Below are positions 1-12,059 of a stretch of DNA of 64,000 bases, piece by piece (the stretch's first letter is position 1; each line of letters starts with the position of its first letter). The notes beneath the pieces were generated by a model. That model had not been told where the DNA came from and did not search any database. It saw nothing but the letters and a program-made list of their open reading frames with translations. Source of the DNA: Straminergon stramineum. Its lineage: Eukaryota > Streptophyta > Bryopsida > Hypnales > Calliergonaceae. The stretch covers positions 43,777,001 to 43,841,000 of the forward strand of contig OY987265.1 of the NCBI GenBank assembly GCA_963920665.1. The letters run 5' to 3'. The position numbers were made by a program, and so were the translations under genes.

Positions 1-3000
1 AAGTGGTATTTTGTCGTCGTTGTCACTCGTAACCCTACACTAAATACACTAAATAGAGAAATTATCTTGCCTTACCCCCAAAAAATTTACTTTACAAGCC
101 ATCAAAGTCAACAAATATTTCATTTGTACACATAGAGGTTTACTAGCACAAAGTTGTTGCAATGTAACATTAATTGAACTTAGGAGATGGATGAAAAACA
201 TGCAGGATGAAATATTTGGGATGAAAAAGTGACCATTTTGTGACAACAAGTTGTGACAGGGGTCATGATAGTCTGTACTTAATATAATAAATGAATCCCA
301 ATTATAACAATATCTAATTCAAAAGCATTGCATTCTTGTAAAGAAACAATAAGTATTCATGTAATGTCAAATTCCAATAAATTAGTGTGGGGCAACCAAA
401 TTTGACTATTTAGTGTAGATTATACCTATGGTGTAGATTTCGAAATTGCAAATGGAAGCCTTCCCATACCATTCAATCTGTCAAATTTGCATAGAGCCAT
501 CATAATACAACATAACATTGTTTACAAATGAGGAAGGGGGCCCTTTTGCATCCTTGAAAAGGGGACTCTTACATTGAATGAAATTGTCTTGTAGGGCTTT
601 TCAACCAACCCCAATCCTTGAATTAAATGGAAAGTCCCTCCCATGCATCTAGAGAGGTATAATACTACTGAAAGAAACCCATGTTTATATGAACACATTT
701 TTTGGGAACATCCACTTGTTTTTTAACATTACACTTGATGTCATTGTTGACAAATGCCTAAAAAAATGCATCCCCTAAACATGAGTTTCTTATAGTGTAC
801 CTTTCTAGTGTGGGAGGACCATTGCTTGATTTTACGATGTTATAGATATACTATAGGTTCAAGAGGTGCAGTTAGCAAAACTATCCTCTCCAATAACTCT
901 ATATTGATGTGGAATTACCCCAAAGATCTTGGAAGCTTAATTATCAACCCAACATGGGTTTTTTTGTGTGTATGAATTGAAGTATAGAAGATGTATGAAT
1001 TGAAGTACGTAGGAGAGACTAGAGTTTGAAATCTTGAATTAGATCAAATCACATGGAGCTTCTAATTTCCATCATCACTACATTTTCCAAAATGTCTTAG
1101 AAGCTACAAAATATTCACATATTCTTTGTGTATGTCGAGAGATTTTTGCATGATATGGTTAAGAGGTTAAAGTAACATTCAAAAGAAAGATGCTAATTGC
1201 AGAATTATCAATTCAATTGTATATGACTTGCCATAATTTTAGTACACAATTCGTAATTTAGAATTCAAAGTTCTCCACATACATTTATGGATAAAACATA
1301 CTTTGAATGTTCAAATTTGAACAATGGATGAATGTCAATATGTTCTAAGAACACAAAATTTTGTTTTCTTCATCCATCTAAAGTTGGGTACATTCTTGAG
1401 TTAGTTTTCTAACATTTGAACGATATGGATTTTCAAAATTTTTGTGTGTAAATATTCTATAGTTGAAAGGGTGCAACTTTTTTTCATGGTGAAATATAAC
1501 TTCTCTACTTCAAAAAATGATTGGAATTAATAAATAAGAAAATTCTTTTAGAAATCACCAAAATTATACCTAAGAGTGTGAACTCAAAGTTTTTATTGAT
1601 GTGAAATTTTCAAATATTCAATTACTAATAGTTTTTTTTAAGGAATTTCAATTTTTGATTTCAAATTTTTATTTTAAAATATTTGTTAGTATAATAGTAA
1701 ATCTAGTTGTATGGATGTAATCTATTAATATTACTTTATAGTTTTTGATGAAATTCATCATTAAATTATTATTTCTTGTTTCATTTTATATCATCTTCAC
1801 AATTTTGAAAACTTCATCAACTTGTGGAAGGATTAAAATCTATGCCTTTCTCCTTATAAGACAAATCAAACAAGACACTAAGACCTTCAATGACGACATG
1901 AAGGTTACAATAATGGTATGACTACAACTAAAATATTAGAATCCATCTTTAAATAGGAGAGCAAACTTTTGCAATTTTATAACATTATGCAACACATGCC
2001 TTACAACCAATTCCTTCTACCCCACTTCTTCTTTAAGATTTTTTATATTTTTGTTTGTATGTCTCATTGCAATAAATACTTGTCAATTTTGTACCAAGTA
2101 GGGTGCCATAGTTGAACAACAAGATCAATAGAAAATAATTCTAAAATTAATTGCCAAAATTTTGGAGGAATGGTTTTTTCAAACAATAAAAAAATTGTAT
2201 GCTGAAAAAGAAATCATTGAAAAAAAAAATTCAGTATTTATCAAAACTCATTTTTTTGTCAAAGAGGTGCTGATCTTGCCCTAAACTCGTGGTGATATTT
2301 CCAATACTAGAAGCTTTGTGAATAGAAATTTCAATACCAATATAAAATTTGGGAAATTCGTTGAACATTAAAAAAATTCTTGTCAAAATAAATTATCCTA
2401 AAAGTATCTTTGAATTTTATGAGCAGAAAAAGATTAGTCAAAATTATACAAAAATAAATAATTTGGTGCTTGTATTTATAATAATTTCAAACCGAATAAA
2501 ATTGGCAAATTTCCTTCAAGTTGAAGGAAGTTGTGATCAAATAAGATACATCTGAAACAAATATGTGATATTTGTGTTCAGAAAAACAACAACACTCTTC
2601 GAAATTGAAGCTATTACTAAGAAAAAATATTAGAATTGTCAACTTGTGTATAATTGTAGTCAATGACAATGAACCAGAGCACCAAGTCTTCCACTCCAAA
2701 TTGCCAAAATTAGAAATTCCATGTAACATTTTATAAATAAATATTATATTGGAAGGTATGGAAAATAATTCAATATATAAATTTTTATTATGTAGCTTAA
2801 TATGAATATTGATTCCTTTGGTAGTGTACCACAAAATTATGGCCAAACCATCCTTCCTAGAAGCCAAAGCCAAAAAACAAGTAAAGTATTTCTCACAATT
2901 ATCCATTTTTTTGACGCATATATTAAGTACTTCAAATTTATCATATTACTTTATGAGGCAACTAGGTTGGTTCGAGAAAGAATTCTAAAAAGTAATTTCA

Positions 3001-3074
3001 ATATTTTGGAAAAAATATTGGTTACATTTGTCAAAAACAAGTGAAATTCAAGACACACTATGTCAAAATTTTAG
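1..3074. other. AT-rich intergenic sequence, no gene recognised
   Basis: Long AT-rich stretch with only short open frames of biased composition (Phe, Ile, Asn, Lys) on both strands. None shows a recognisable domain, splice structure or codon pattern. I see no transposon end or strong repeat here. Most likely it is decayed intergenic DNA. Confidence 0.6.
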
Positions 3075-3270
3075 GAAGTGCTAGTATGTAAGCATAAGAT
3101 CTATGAACTAGTGGACCTAAGAGTCTATATTGTAGACATCTTCTATAGTTAGAGGTGTCTATATTGTAGGTACCTAAACTATATACTCTTTTCATATTAT
3201 AGTGTAAATATATTATAGGTCTATATGTTATAAACACCTTCAAATGGTCATAGGCTCACATCTTTGTGTT
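3075..3270. repeat. Palindrome-rich AT repeat, possible copy of the one at 37.6 kb
   Basis: This stretch is full of short self-complementary words built on TATAGGT/ACCTATA and 'tctatattgtagg'. It ends near 'aggctcacat'. A stretch at 37606-37810 has the same style of words and a matching 'gggctcacat' end. The similarity is at motif level only, so it could be a decayed shared element or convergent AT-rich sequence. Confidence 0.35.
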
Positions 3271-4300
3271 CATGCATTAGCATCATTTGTCAAAATTTTC
3301 ATTGTTTAAATATGATTAAGGATCACATGCACCATCAAATACTAAGATATAATTTGTTTGTGGTGACATGAAGGGCTAATTTCTCTTATGTGCTATGAGA
3401 AGGTGACATGGAGAGTTTCTTATATTGAAATTTATTATTCTTCATCAATCCTCAAAGGACATGGAATATGTGAAGCAAGGTGTGAGCTTGATTGCTCAAA
3501 GAAAAAATGTAATGATTATATTCATAATGGAACTTTGGACCTTATTTAAGCATTGTAAATAAAGACATTTTTCAAATTTTGATCAGCTAAGAAAATGTCG
3601 TAAACCAAGTTAACTTGCACCTATAACATCTATTTGAGATTTGAAGCTCTAATAGAAAATTATGGACAAGAGAAGAGACAACATACAACAATTTTCTTCC
3701 CTACCTAATTCTAAACTTTGTTTGTGACTTTTGATTGGAGACTCTAAATCACAAAAAACTTTTTGGAGATGAAATTTAACTTTACTTCCTACACTTTACA
3801 AGTTGATCAACATTTGAATTTTTTTTTAACTATGCTTAAATGAGGTCTAAAGTGTAGTTGTGAAAACAATTAGTGTACTTGACTTGACTATGAGTGGTCG
3901 AGTTCTTCCACGTTCTAATTGACGTATCCCACATGGATTGTTGTACCTCCTACCTTCCCCACTTCTAAGCCAACTACATCCCTAACCATCAGTGCCCTAA
4001 AGCCAAAATCTACAAATTCTTGCCTCAAATGTACTCCCACTATTCATGGAAGTCTAGTTTTGGTCTTAGAAACACTTACTTTCAACACTTTGAAAATTCA
4101 TAGTTTTTTCATACGATGTCCAAAACGCATTCCTAGATAATTTAGAATCCCCTTTTGATTGCCAACAAGAACCCACAATTTTTTTTCAATGAATAATGTA
4201 ACCATGGTGAATTGTTTATTTAGTTGGTTTTAAGTGCATTTACCATTTAATTCTCTCCTCAAATCAATTACTTAGTGGCTTATGCAGGTATCTAGAGATT
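3271..4300. other. Intergenic, nothing recognised
   Basis: AT-rich sequence without a recognisable coding region, repeat boundary or RNA gene. A short open frame around 3919-4140 has no family resemblance and no splice context. Confidence 0.5.
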
Positions 4301-4507
4301 GTGACCCCTAGCCCAATTGACACCCAATTGACACCCAAATTGACACCTAATTGTGAGACCCAATTGAGACCTACTTGAGGCCCAATTGAGACCCCAATTG
4401 AGACCCCAATTGAGACCCAATGGTGAGACCCAATTGTGACCCAAATTGAGACCCAACTGAGACCCAATTGTGAGACCCAATGGTGAGACCCAGTTGAGAC
4501 CCAATTT
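4301..4507. repeat. Minisatellite, about 11-bp unit (ACCCAATTGAG)
   Basis: About 18 tandem, slightly variable copies of a unit close to 'gacccaattga', with variants 'acccaattgtgag' and 'acccaatggtgag'. The array keeps two minus-strand frames open, giving NWVS/IGVS-like peptide repeats. This is expected for a tandem array without stops and is not evidence of a gene. Variant units alternate, which suggests several rounds of slippage. Confidence 0.9.
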
Positions 4508-5114
4508 ATCTACAGTACTTTGAATTTGGATAGATTTGCTGCTTGTTGCATGGAGGCTGGACTGCTATCAATTTTTTAACCCATATTTCCACATTGAAAT
4601 TCCATGGATTTGAAGTCCAATAACTTAGTATGACTGATCCATTTGCCCACTATCTTAACTTATGATCCCTCCAACTGGGCTGCCACTCCCTTGCTTTTCC
4701 TTTTCTTTTTCTTCAGTGGAGTCCCGTCCCCAAAGGAAGCCAATGGAGTTGCAGTTGCTGCCCCAATGGATGGGATGGGATGGGTGTCTGGTGGGACTCC
4801 ACTAACTAGTAACTTACCCCCATTGGCTCATTCCCCCGCCCACTTGAGGAAGCCTTCAACTCCTCCAAAGTTGGCAAGTGCCCACTCACTGCCTGCCGGC
4901 CCATGTCCAAATGACGGACGCAGTCAACCCACTAACTTAACTCACTATTAAACCCACTACAGTAGCTGAAGCTTCAGAAAGAGGTCACACTAACTTAATT
5001 AAGTTAACCAAAAAAAGGAGAAATTAGCTGTCAGTTGGAACTCAGCAGCTACAGGACAGTACTTGCTTGCCTTCTGATTGGTGGAGACGACGCCATCTCG
5101 GATGAAACATCGAA
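4508..5114. other. Intergenic block of higher GC, no gene recognised
   Basis: GC content rises compared with the surroundings. A 102-codon open frame at 4643-4951 is Pro/Ser/Leu rich and has no recognisable domain or splice partners. Several 'acttaactta'/'taagttaa' words occur, as in other GC-richer islands of this window (13.2, 29.1, 34.0-34.5 kb). It may be an old gene or element remnant, but I cannot assign it. Confidence 0.4.
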
Positions 5115-5282
5115 TTGAACCCCGCCCCCCTCATTGCCCCGAACGTGGATGGATGGATGGAGGGAGGGGATGAGAGGGCCATTCCCTGTCCGTCCTCGAC
5201 CTTCAGTTCTCCCCCTCCGACCTACTGCTCCCCCCTCCCGCTCCCTGCGACCCTCCCCTCCTCCCTCCTACAATTTTTCTTT
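5115..5282. repeat. GC-rich inverted repeat, arm 1 (partner at 8.05-8.26 kb)
   Basis: The reverse complement of 8045-8262 matches this block in order. Shared words include 'ccccctcattgcccc', 'ggatggatgga', 'gagggccattc', 'cgaccttc', 'tccccctcc' and 'aatttttctt'. The copies are diverged by substitutions and small indels. Together they form a large inverted pair separated by about 2.8 kb. The element type is unknown. Confidence 0.75.
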
Positions 5283-5437
5283 CTCTCATGCATGAATTAT
5301 TTCTTTGAATTTTTCATGATATTTCTTGTTTTTCGCTAATAGAAACTTGGAATGCAAATATTTGAAAGCATTGAAGTCACACCACAAGAATAATTGTGAG
5401 GATCCTTGAGTATCTAATTAATGCAAGAAATGTATTC

Positions 5438-6370
5438 TTAACCCCTAAAGTTCCTCGACTATGATTTCACCAAAAATGTTCCAAAACTACCATTTCTAGC
5501 ATAAGTACTAAGTTTAAGAGAAAAAGACATTTTTGAACACATGCAACTGTAGGATTTTACAGTAAGTTTTTTTGGAAAAGATGTGGAAAAAATTTCAGAA
5601 ACTTCCACTTTGTGGATTGCAAGATATTAACATTTGAAGTGACAAAAATCAGTTTTTTGGCCCTACAAATAACCAGGCAACAACACTTTAGAAAGTTACA
5701 TTTGTATGAAAAAATGTCCAAAATGGTGGTGCATCTTTGGATTCATTCTTTTAGGCAAGTTGGCTATATGCTTGAAAAATTTCGAATCATTTGGAATTGT
5801 ACAACATATAGGAAAAAAATAGTAAGTAGAAAGAAGTAGAGAATGGTTCAAAATACTAAATTGTCAAGAATTTAATTATGGAATTGAAAAATGCCAATCA
5901 CAATGGTTGTAATGTTCTAATAAACAATCTACATCCTATGATTTTATTTTTTTCAAAAAATATTTAAAATTGAGTTAAATAAAGGACTCCAAAGTTTATT
6001 GTAGAGTACAAATTTCATAACTACTGCAAACTAAAATTTCTCATAACTTTCATCTCATTGATCAAAATGGATTGATTCAAAGCTTTATCCATATATACAA
6101 TTCTAGAAAACCAATTTCAATTTTTATTTTGGAAAAAAGTGATTTTTTCTGATCTACCTAAGCTGCCTGAGTTGAGAAACAAATAACATTTTGCATCATA
6201 ATTTTTCACTTGTATACTCAAATGAAATGAAATTTAGCATGCCTGGAAGATATTCCTTGTCCACACCTTGTAAAAAAGTTTCAATCTAAATAAGTCCAAT
6301 CTCCAATCACATGTACCTATCCAAGATAGTTATGTTGCCAAAAACACAAGGCCGGTCCTTTAGGGGTTAA
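5438..6370. mobile_element. TTAA-flanked non-autonomous element A (933 bp)
   Basis: Begins TTAACCCCTAAAG and ends CTTTAGGGGTTAA, giving terminal inverted repeats of at least 13 bp bounded by TTAA. No coding capacity is visible. It is homologous over its whole length to element B at 34640-35579 in the same orientation. TTAA flanks with C/G-run termini are the hallmark of piggyBac-type elements, and a piggyBac transposase pseudogene lies at 37.9-39.8 kb. Other TTAA-targeting superfamilies (for example Sola3) cannot be excluded from termini alone. Confidence 0.8.
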
Positions 6371-8034
6371 ACAAGCAAAACTGAAATTAGGGTTTGGGGA
6401 GTTGGAGCTTCATAATTTGAAGGAGGATTGTTAGTTTTAGAAAAGCGGTGGAATAAGAATGCATACACTTACAAGATTGCAAACTTTCATGAAATATTTG
6501 TAATCATTTTGAAATATGATGTAGTTGTCATGAAGCTTGTGGAGGAGTTTGAAACTCCAAACATTAAATCTAAAACTTATGCTTGACAAAGCTTTCCATC
6601 CCTAAGTTGTCTTGTACTCATCCCTCCACCCAAAATTCTTTATCTGTAAAGATGTTTCACTATGGTTTAGGATGCAAATTACTTGATGTCAAGTACTTGA
6701 AGTGTTACAATGTGCAATCTTAGAAAAAGTATTTCATTAAGGACACCCATATAGAAATGATTCTTGATAGGATTGTAAATAATTGTAATCCCTACAATTC
6801 CACAACTATCATGCTTGTCTATTGGGGTCAAAAAAATAATTTTAGAAATTGCCTCCATAATTTTAGGAGGGAATGTTTTTATAAAAAAAATTACATATAC
6901 AAAGTACAAATTTTAAAGGAATGGTCTTAGTATTTTAAGAATTTGCCAACAAAATTTCAACTTTAACTATATATTGAACTAGAAATGGTTACTCTAATAG
7001 TCACGTATAGTACTCTATGTTTCACCAAAAATCCCCCTACAAGTTGACAATGAGTACTATTACACAACCTTAATTCAAACCAGATCCAAACTATTCAACA
7101 TTCTACCACCTCAATTATAAACATTATAGTAAGACCATTTGGCAATGACAATGAAACACAAATTTAATGTTACAAGACCTAATACATAGATTCAAATACC
7201 CAAGAATACAAAGCAAATAGGAAACCTAATAATACTACTCATTTGGTTCAAGCACAAAAAATTCATCTCACATTAGGGAAGAATTGAATCCAAGAAGGGG
7301 TTGCTTCATAGAGCAAAAATTTGGGTGGGAAAGAGACTCAGTCTCAATTCACTAATTGGGCCAAGATTTGCATAATGGGCACAAATATTTGTCTTCATTA
7401 CTCAATCCATCTCCACGGTCTAATCTCCATTACCCAATCCATCTCCAAATTTTTTTGACTAAGTGATGGAGGATGGCTTGCACACGCCTCTAATAGATCT
7501 CCACATGCCAAGTGGCCACTCCAGTGATAGTAATGTTGATATGGACAAACTCATACTCTCCTCAATTAGTAAAAAAACTCAAAGCTTTTCAATGGGTTCA
7601 TTTCTCCCCTTATGTATTTGTTATCAGTTTGGCTAATTTTAGTGCTACAAAATATGTTGTTCAAGATGCTAAAACTTCCATGCAAGGTTTGCCAAGTTCT
7701 AAATCTAAACAAGATGTTAATTTGATATTTCAAATAGATCTAAGCCGCTCCAGTTCTCGAGTGAGAGCTCATTTATAAATGCATCTCTTTTATAAAGTTA
7801 AGGTGATTGTGGGAACAAGATCAAACCCAAAATCCAAAATCTTCACTGGAATCGTCCCTCTTGGTTGTAAGCCACTCCAATGACAAAATGATGCAACAAA
7901 GACTCCACACTGCAAACTAAATATCCTATTTCTATGGAGTTCTAGATCCACATTTCACAGAATTTTGACAAGATTGAAATCAAACATCAGAATGCATGAA
8001 TTCAGCATTTGGACCAATACTATGAGGAGCATTC
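6371..8034. other. Intergenic, nothing recognised
   Basis: AT-rich sequence with no gene, RNA or repeat boundary that I can support. 'gttgcttcatagagc' near 7300 resembles the end of the repeat at 19815-20009 and may be a stray fragment of it. Confidence 0.45.
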
Positions 8035-8270
8035 CGATTTGCGTTCAAAAACACGGTGAACAACAAGAAAATTGCACAGTAATGTTGAAAGGGAGGACAA
8101 GAAGGGAGGAGGAGGGTTGCGGGGAGTGGGAGTAGATCGGAGGGAACAGGAAGAGAGGAGGTAGGTTGGAGGGGGAGAAGGTCGGGGATGTGTAGTGAAT
8201 GGCCCCCTCATCTCCATCCATCCAACTTTGGGGCAATGAGGGGGTCAATTCACCCTGGCCCAAGTACATG
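8035..8270. repeat. GC-rich inverted repeat, arm 2 (partner at 5.1-5.3 kb)
   Basis: Purine-rich on the plus strand. Its reverse complement aligns with 5115-5282 from the 'ccccctcattgcccc' end to the 'aatttttctt'-like end and runs further outward. No coding assignment is supported, because the open frames on both strands arise from the biased composition. Confidence 0.75.
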
Positions 8271-8327
8271 TATCAGTCAAACTTTGCATAAAAAAGGAAT
8301 AATAATTTTGGAATTTTACATGGAAGT

Positions 8328-8435
8328 GTCTAAAAACTACGTTATAGTTAATGCAGATTTTGCGTTTGGGGGCAGAAAATGAAAAACTACGTCCCTGGAT
8401 TTTGTTGAAGGTGATGCAGTTTTCTACTAGTGATT
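8328..8435 (+). repeat. Direct repeat copy 1 (about 105 bp)
   Basis: Shares about 105 bp with 8764-8869, with only scattered differences. Shared words include 'aaactacgtta', 'agttaa(t/c)g', 'gcagattttgcgtttggggg'-like text, 'tggattttgttgaaggtga' and 'ttttctactagtga'. The two copies flank about 330 bp. They could be terminal repeats of a miniature retroelement, but no TG..CA ends or primer-binding site are visible, so it is listed as a plain direct repeat. Confidence 0.85.
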
Positions 8436-8763
8436 TAACTCTAAATTCGAAGTTTAAAGGTAATCTTTTTAATTTTTTTAATTGGTAGATTGTAGAAAAA
8501 TCAAAGTCTCATAACTTTTCATATTCTGTATTCTACTAAAAGAAAAATAGAAAAGAAAATTGTATTTGTTAGAGGCGCAAAATTACACAAATGAATGTTG
8601 TTATAGATGTCTACACTTGTCAATGTAGATGTCCAAATAATTATGTCAAGATTGACATGGCAAATACATCCAAAATCTCAAATAGCATGCCCCAAAATTC
8701 ATATGTTTCAACTAACATCTATAGAAACATGGTTTTTGAGGGTATTGAATTCTTGCCATGTGG

Positions 8764-8869
8764 CTGCTAAACTACGTTACAGTTAACGTAGATTTTGCAT
8801 TTGGGGGCAGGAAATGAAAAACTACGTCTTTGGATTTTGTTGAAGGTGACACAGTTTTCTACTAGTGAA
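8764..8869 (+). repeat. Direct repeat copy 2 (about 105 bp)
   Basis: Second copy of the sequence at 8328-8435 in the same orientation. It ends with the same 'ttttctactagtga'. The intervening 330 bp contain no coding sequence. Confidence 0.85.
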
Positions 8870-8932
8870 AGAACCTTATTTTGCAAAACATCCTTTCAAT
8901 CTTTCAATTAAGTCAATTGGAAGTAAAATTTT

Positions 8933-9705
8933 CTAATTCCAAAAGGACCATTGTCCCTATTAGAGACAAATGGATTTCAAATAGGTTCCTATAGTCTCAA
9001 TTTTCATCTCAATTTTTTTGATTTTTTGGGAAGATATAAAAATACCTTAGTTTTTTAGTCATATCATTTTTATTTCAATCAATACCCAAGAACAAAAGTT
9101 CTACCACCCTAAGCATAATTTCCAACTCATTGGCAATAAAAGGAATCCACAAAAATTTAAAATATATGTTTCTTATAAATCATATTTTTGTTTACATGGA
9201 AAGTTTTGATTGGTTTCATTTGGATTAGTAATGTGAAGGTTATATAGGTAGAGCATCTTTTGGGGGGGCAATCAAAGCATCTTCTTGGAAAAATAACATA
9301 TTGGGTTCGTTATTAAACTCAATTTTCACAATCTTTACCCAAAAAATTTCTTCAATGTTTAGTTTGCTTGCTAGAAAGATCTCGCCATTGGGATTAGTGT
9401 GTTCTAATTCTTTCTTAGAACTATTAATAATTTTGTACCTACTTCTACTTCATAATTTTCTTAACAATAATAATTACCATCTTCTTTATTGAATTATTTT
9501 TCCCTATATATTTAACTCAATTATTCATGACCAAAAAAATTACATTAAAATTTTGTAGTGCAAAAATTTGAAGTTAAGAAGATTCAAAGTCTTACAATCT
9601 AAGAAAGCAAGGCGAAGATACTTGTTTTCTTCAATGTAAAACAAAAATATCTTGCAATCTATAAAGTCAAAGTTTCTCAAGTTTCCCCCACATTGCAAGA
9701 TCCTA
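8933..9705 (+). mobile_element. Decayed, right-truncated TTAA element D (C subfamily)
   Basis: Aligns with the left three quarters of element C (27123-28054). Shared words include 'aaaggaccattgtccc', 'ataggttcctat', 'gtaatgtgaaggttat' and 'gcaatctataaagtca'. The TTAA terminus is mutated to 'ctaattcc', and the right terminus is missing after about 9705. It is more diverged than A, B or C, so it is probably an older copy. Confidence 0.65.
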
Positions 9706-11965
9706 TAGTTAGGTCTGCAAAAAATAAATACATAAATAATTCGTTCTTTGCAATAGAAATGAAAATTTTAAGTGTTTTATAACAAGAAAAGGACACTGTT
9801 CTTCACGGGTTAAGATAAATAAGAGTGAATACATACATACAATAGAAAAGGGGGGGGGGGGCACAATACAAGAAGGGCACATCTTTGCCATCTATTTGAG
9901 GCAAAAATGGTCAAATCTATCTAATGACTTGGATATAAACTATAAATTATAAACTTTTCATGCCAACAAATAATTTGGACTTCACTTCCAAGTTGGATTT
10001 TGGTTCTCTTCCATTCAAAATTTTTACCCTTGAGGTTTCCAACATTCCAAAATCCCAAACATCAAACTGGATACACCAAATATCAAACTCATTTCTAGCT
10101 TTCAAAATATCTATTTTAGAATATGTTATAAAATGAGTAAAATAAATGTGATATGTTAGTTTTGAATCCTTTTTAAGAAAATTTGAACCAAAAAATTCAA
10201 TTGAATCATTGCAATTGAGGAATCCATATTTTCAAATTCAAATCATTTCACAACAATGTGTGATTTTCAATCATTTTTATTTATATTTTTTAAATTAAAA
10301 TCAGAATCGGAATGATTGTGTAAAGAAATATGGTTTAAAATATCATATTTTGTTCTTGTACATATGAAATATGATAACAATCTCTTTACGCTTTGCAATT
10401 TAGAATTATAATGGTACTTTGACTTGAATGTCATAGTTCAAGATATTTGGGATAATTACAAATAAAATAATTACTTGAACAAAATTGCACTATTTTGCAT
10501 TGCTTCTTCTACTTTAAGAAAAAAATATTCATGAATTGAATTGATTTTGATATAAATTGAGTTTAGAAATGAAGTTCAACCATGAAGTAATAGAGCTAAT
10601 CCCTAAAGGCTTAAACAAAGTCCAAGCTAGTTATTGCTTAAACCCTCGCACAGCCTTGTTATACATACATTTTGATATAAATTGAGACATTTCTTAGGAG
10701 ATTGAATATAAAAGTAAAGAGCGTGGTTTTGTACAAATGTCCAATTAAATTTTACTAATCAAGTGAGACTTGGGACGTTCTATAAAGTACATGACTATTG
10801 GATTTAAATGCATGTTTGGGAAGTTAGGATGGCTATATATAGGATGGATAACTAAAATGTTTACATCACCATGTCATCTAGTTGTCAACAATATTGTTTA
10901 GGTGTGCAATCTTCACTACACATAATAATGAAATTAGGTTGCTTTACCTCCAAAGTTACCTCATCATATACAACTATCCGAACATGTCTAGGGGTGGCAA
11001 CCCATTCCTAATCACTCCCCCATTATGGCAGCATAAGGTGTAGTAATTTCAATCAAGAGGTGATTAACATGATTAATGCTCGCACAATTCTTGGCGCGAC
11101 TATGGCACATTATGATTGGCTATAACACTCTCAATATTGAAACCAACCCTTGTTGGATTTTGCAAGCATCCCTTGGTTTGAAATATTTAGGTATGTATGA
11201 CCAATATGGAGTGGAATAGAATCTTCAGCTAAACATTCACAGTATTTTTGTTTTGAGAAATAAAAATCTGAAAATTCTAGAAATCTTATGAACTCTTTTT
11301 TTGCACATAGGAAAATTTCCCACTATTAAAAACTCCCTTGTAGATAAATGTATTTGCTTAAGTGGTGAGAAATGGGTTGCTTCTCCTATACACATGGCTT
11401 CCGGTTGATGAAAATTACCACATCCTTGTATAGGAATAGTAAATATCAATTTAATCTAAAATATTGAGAAATTAAGGAGAGGCAACCTAATTTCTCTATA
11501 GAATGTTAATGTGCCCCCCTCCAAATGAGGTGATTAGCGGAATTCACCATTACTTGATGGAATTGGACACATTAGAGAACTCGGTGGTTATCTCATTAGT
11601 TCTCTCAGATATATTTTCCACTCATGCTTGTCTTTAAACCTGGAGTGCCTTGATGTTGAAAAAGTGGACGACAAACATATTGAAATTGTTGTATCTCATT
11701 ATTGCTTGGATGGAAATCATCCTAATTTGTGGAGATACTTTATCAAGTTGTTGTCCTATCCAAAGGTTGGATTTTGTGTTATTAGAGTACATATTTTTCT
11801 AAAGTTATAAATGTGCAAGTATGTCAAGTGGTCAAACTGCATTGACTCTAATTCAAAATAGGATTTGCCTAAACGAGGTCATAGATTTTAAGAGCACAAA
11901 AATTTCAAAAAATCACCATGTAAAGAGAACCTCATTTCAAATCCATTCCAATAAAATTTACTCAA
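9706..11965. other. Intergenic, nothing recognised; poly-G tract at about 9849
   Basis: AT-rich sequence with a short homopolymer run of G at about 9849-9860. No coding region or repeat boundary is supported. The words 'ctaatccctaaaggc' near 10590 resemble a TTAA-element terminus but lack a partner. Confidence 0.45.
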
Positions 11966-11969
11966 AAAA

Positions 11970-12042
11970 TGATACTCCCTTTGTCCCAAAATGATCTTGT
12001 TGGCCTCAATTTTTTGTCCCAAAATGATCTTCCTATTGTACT
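11970..12042 (+). mobile_element. Possible solo Stowaway-like MITE end
   Basis: The words 'TACTCCCTTTGTCCCAAAAT' resemble the well-known plant Stowaway (Tc1/mariner) terminal repeat CTCCCTCCGTCCCA, here after TA. A second 'tgtcccaaaatgatct' follows 33 bp on in the same orientation. No opposing end was found nearby, so this is at most a truncated or rearranged element. Confidence 0.35.
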
Positions 12043-12059
12043 TTGTGATATTGAGAATG

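Noticed and set aside
8328..8869. Interpretation of the 105-bp direct repeats as LTRs of a TRIM element
   Set aside because: No TG..CA ends, primer-binding site or polypurine tract could be seen, so only a direct repeat is reported.
10588..10650. Possible tiny TTAA element ('ctaatccctaaaggc' ... 'cttaaaccc')
   Set aside because: No inverted counterpart and no TTAA at the left side. It may be a coincidence.
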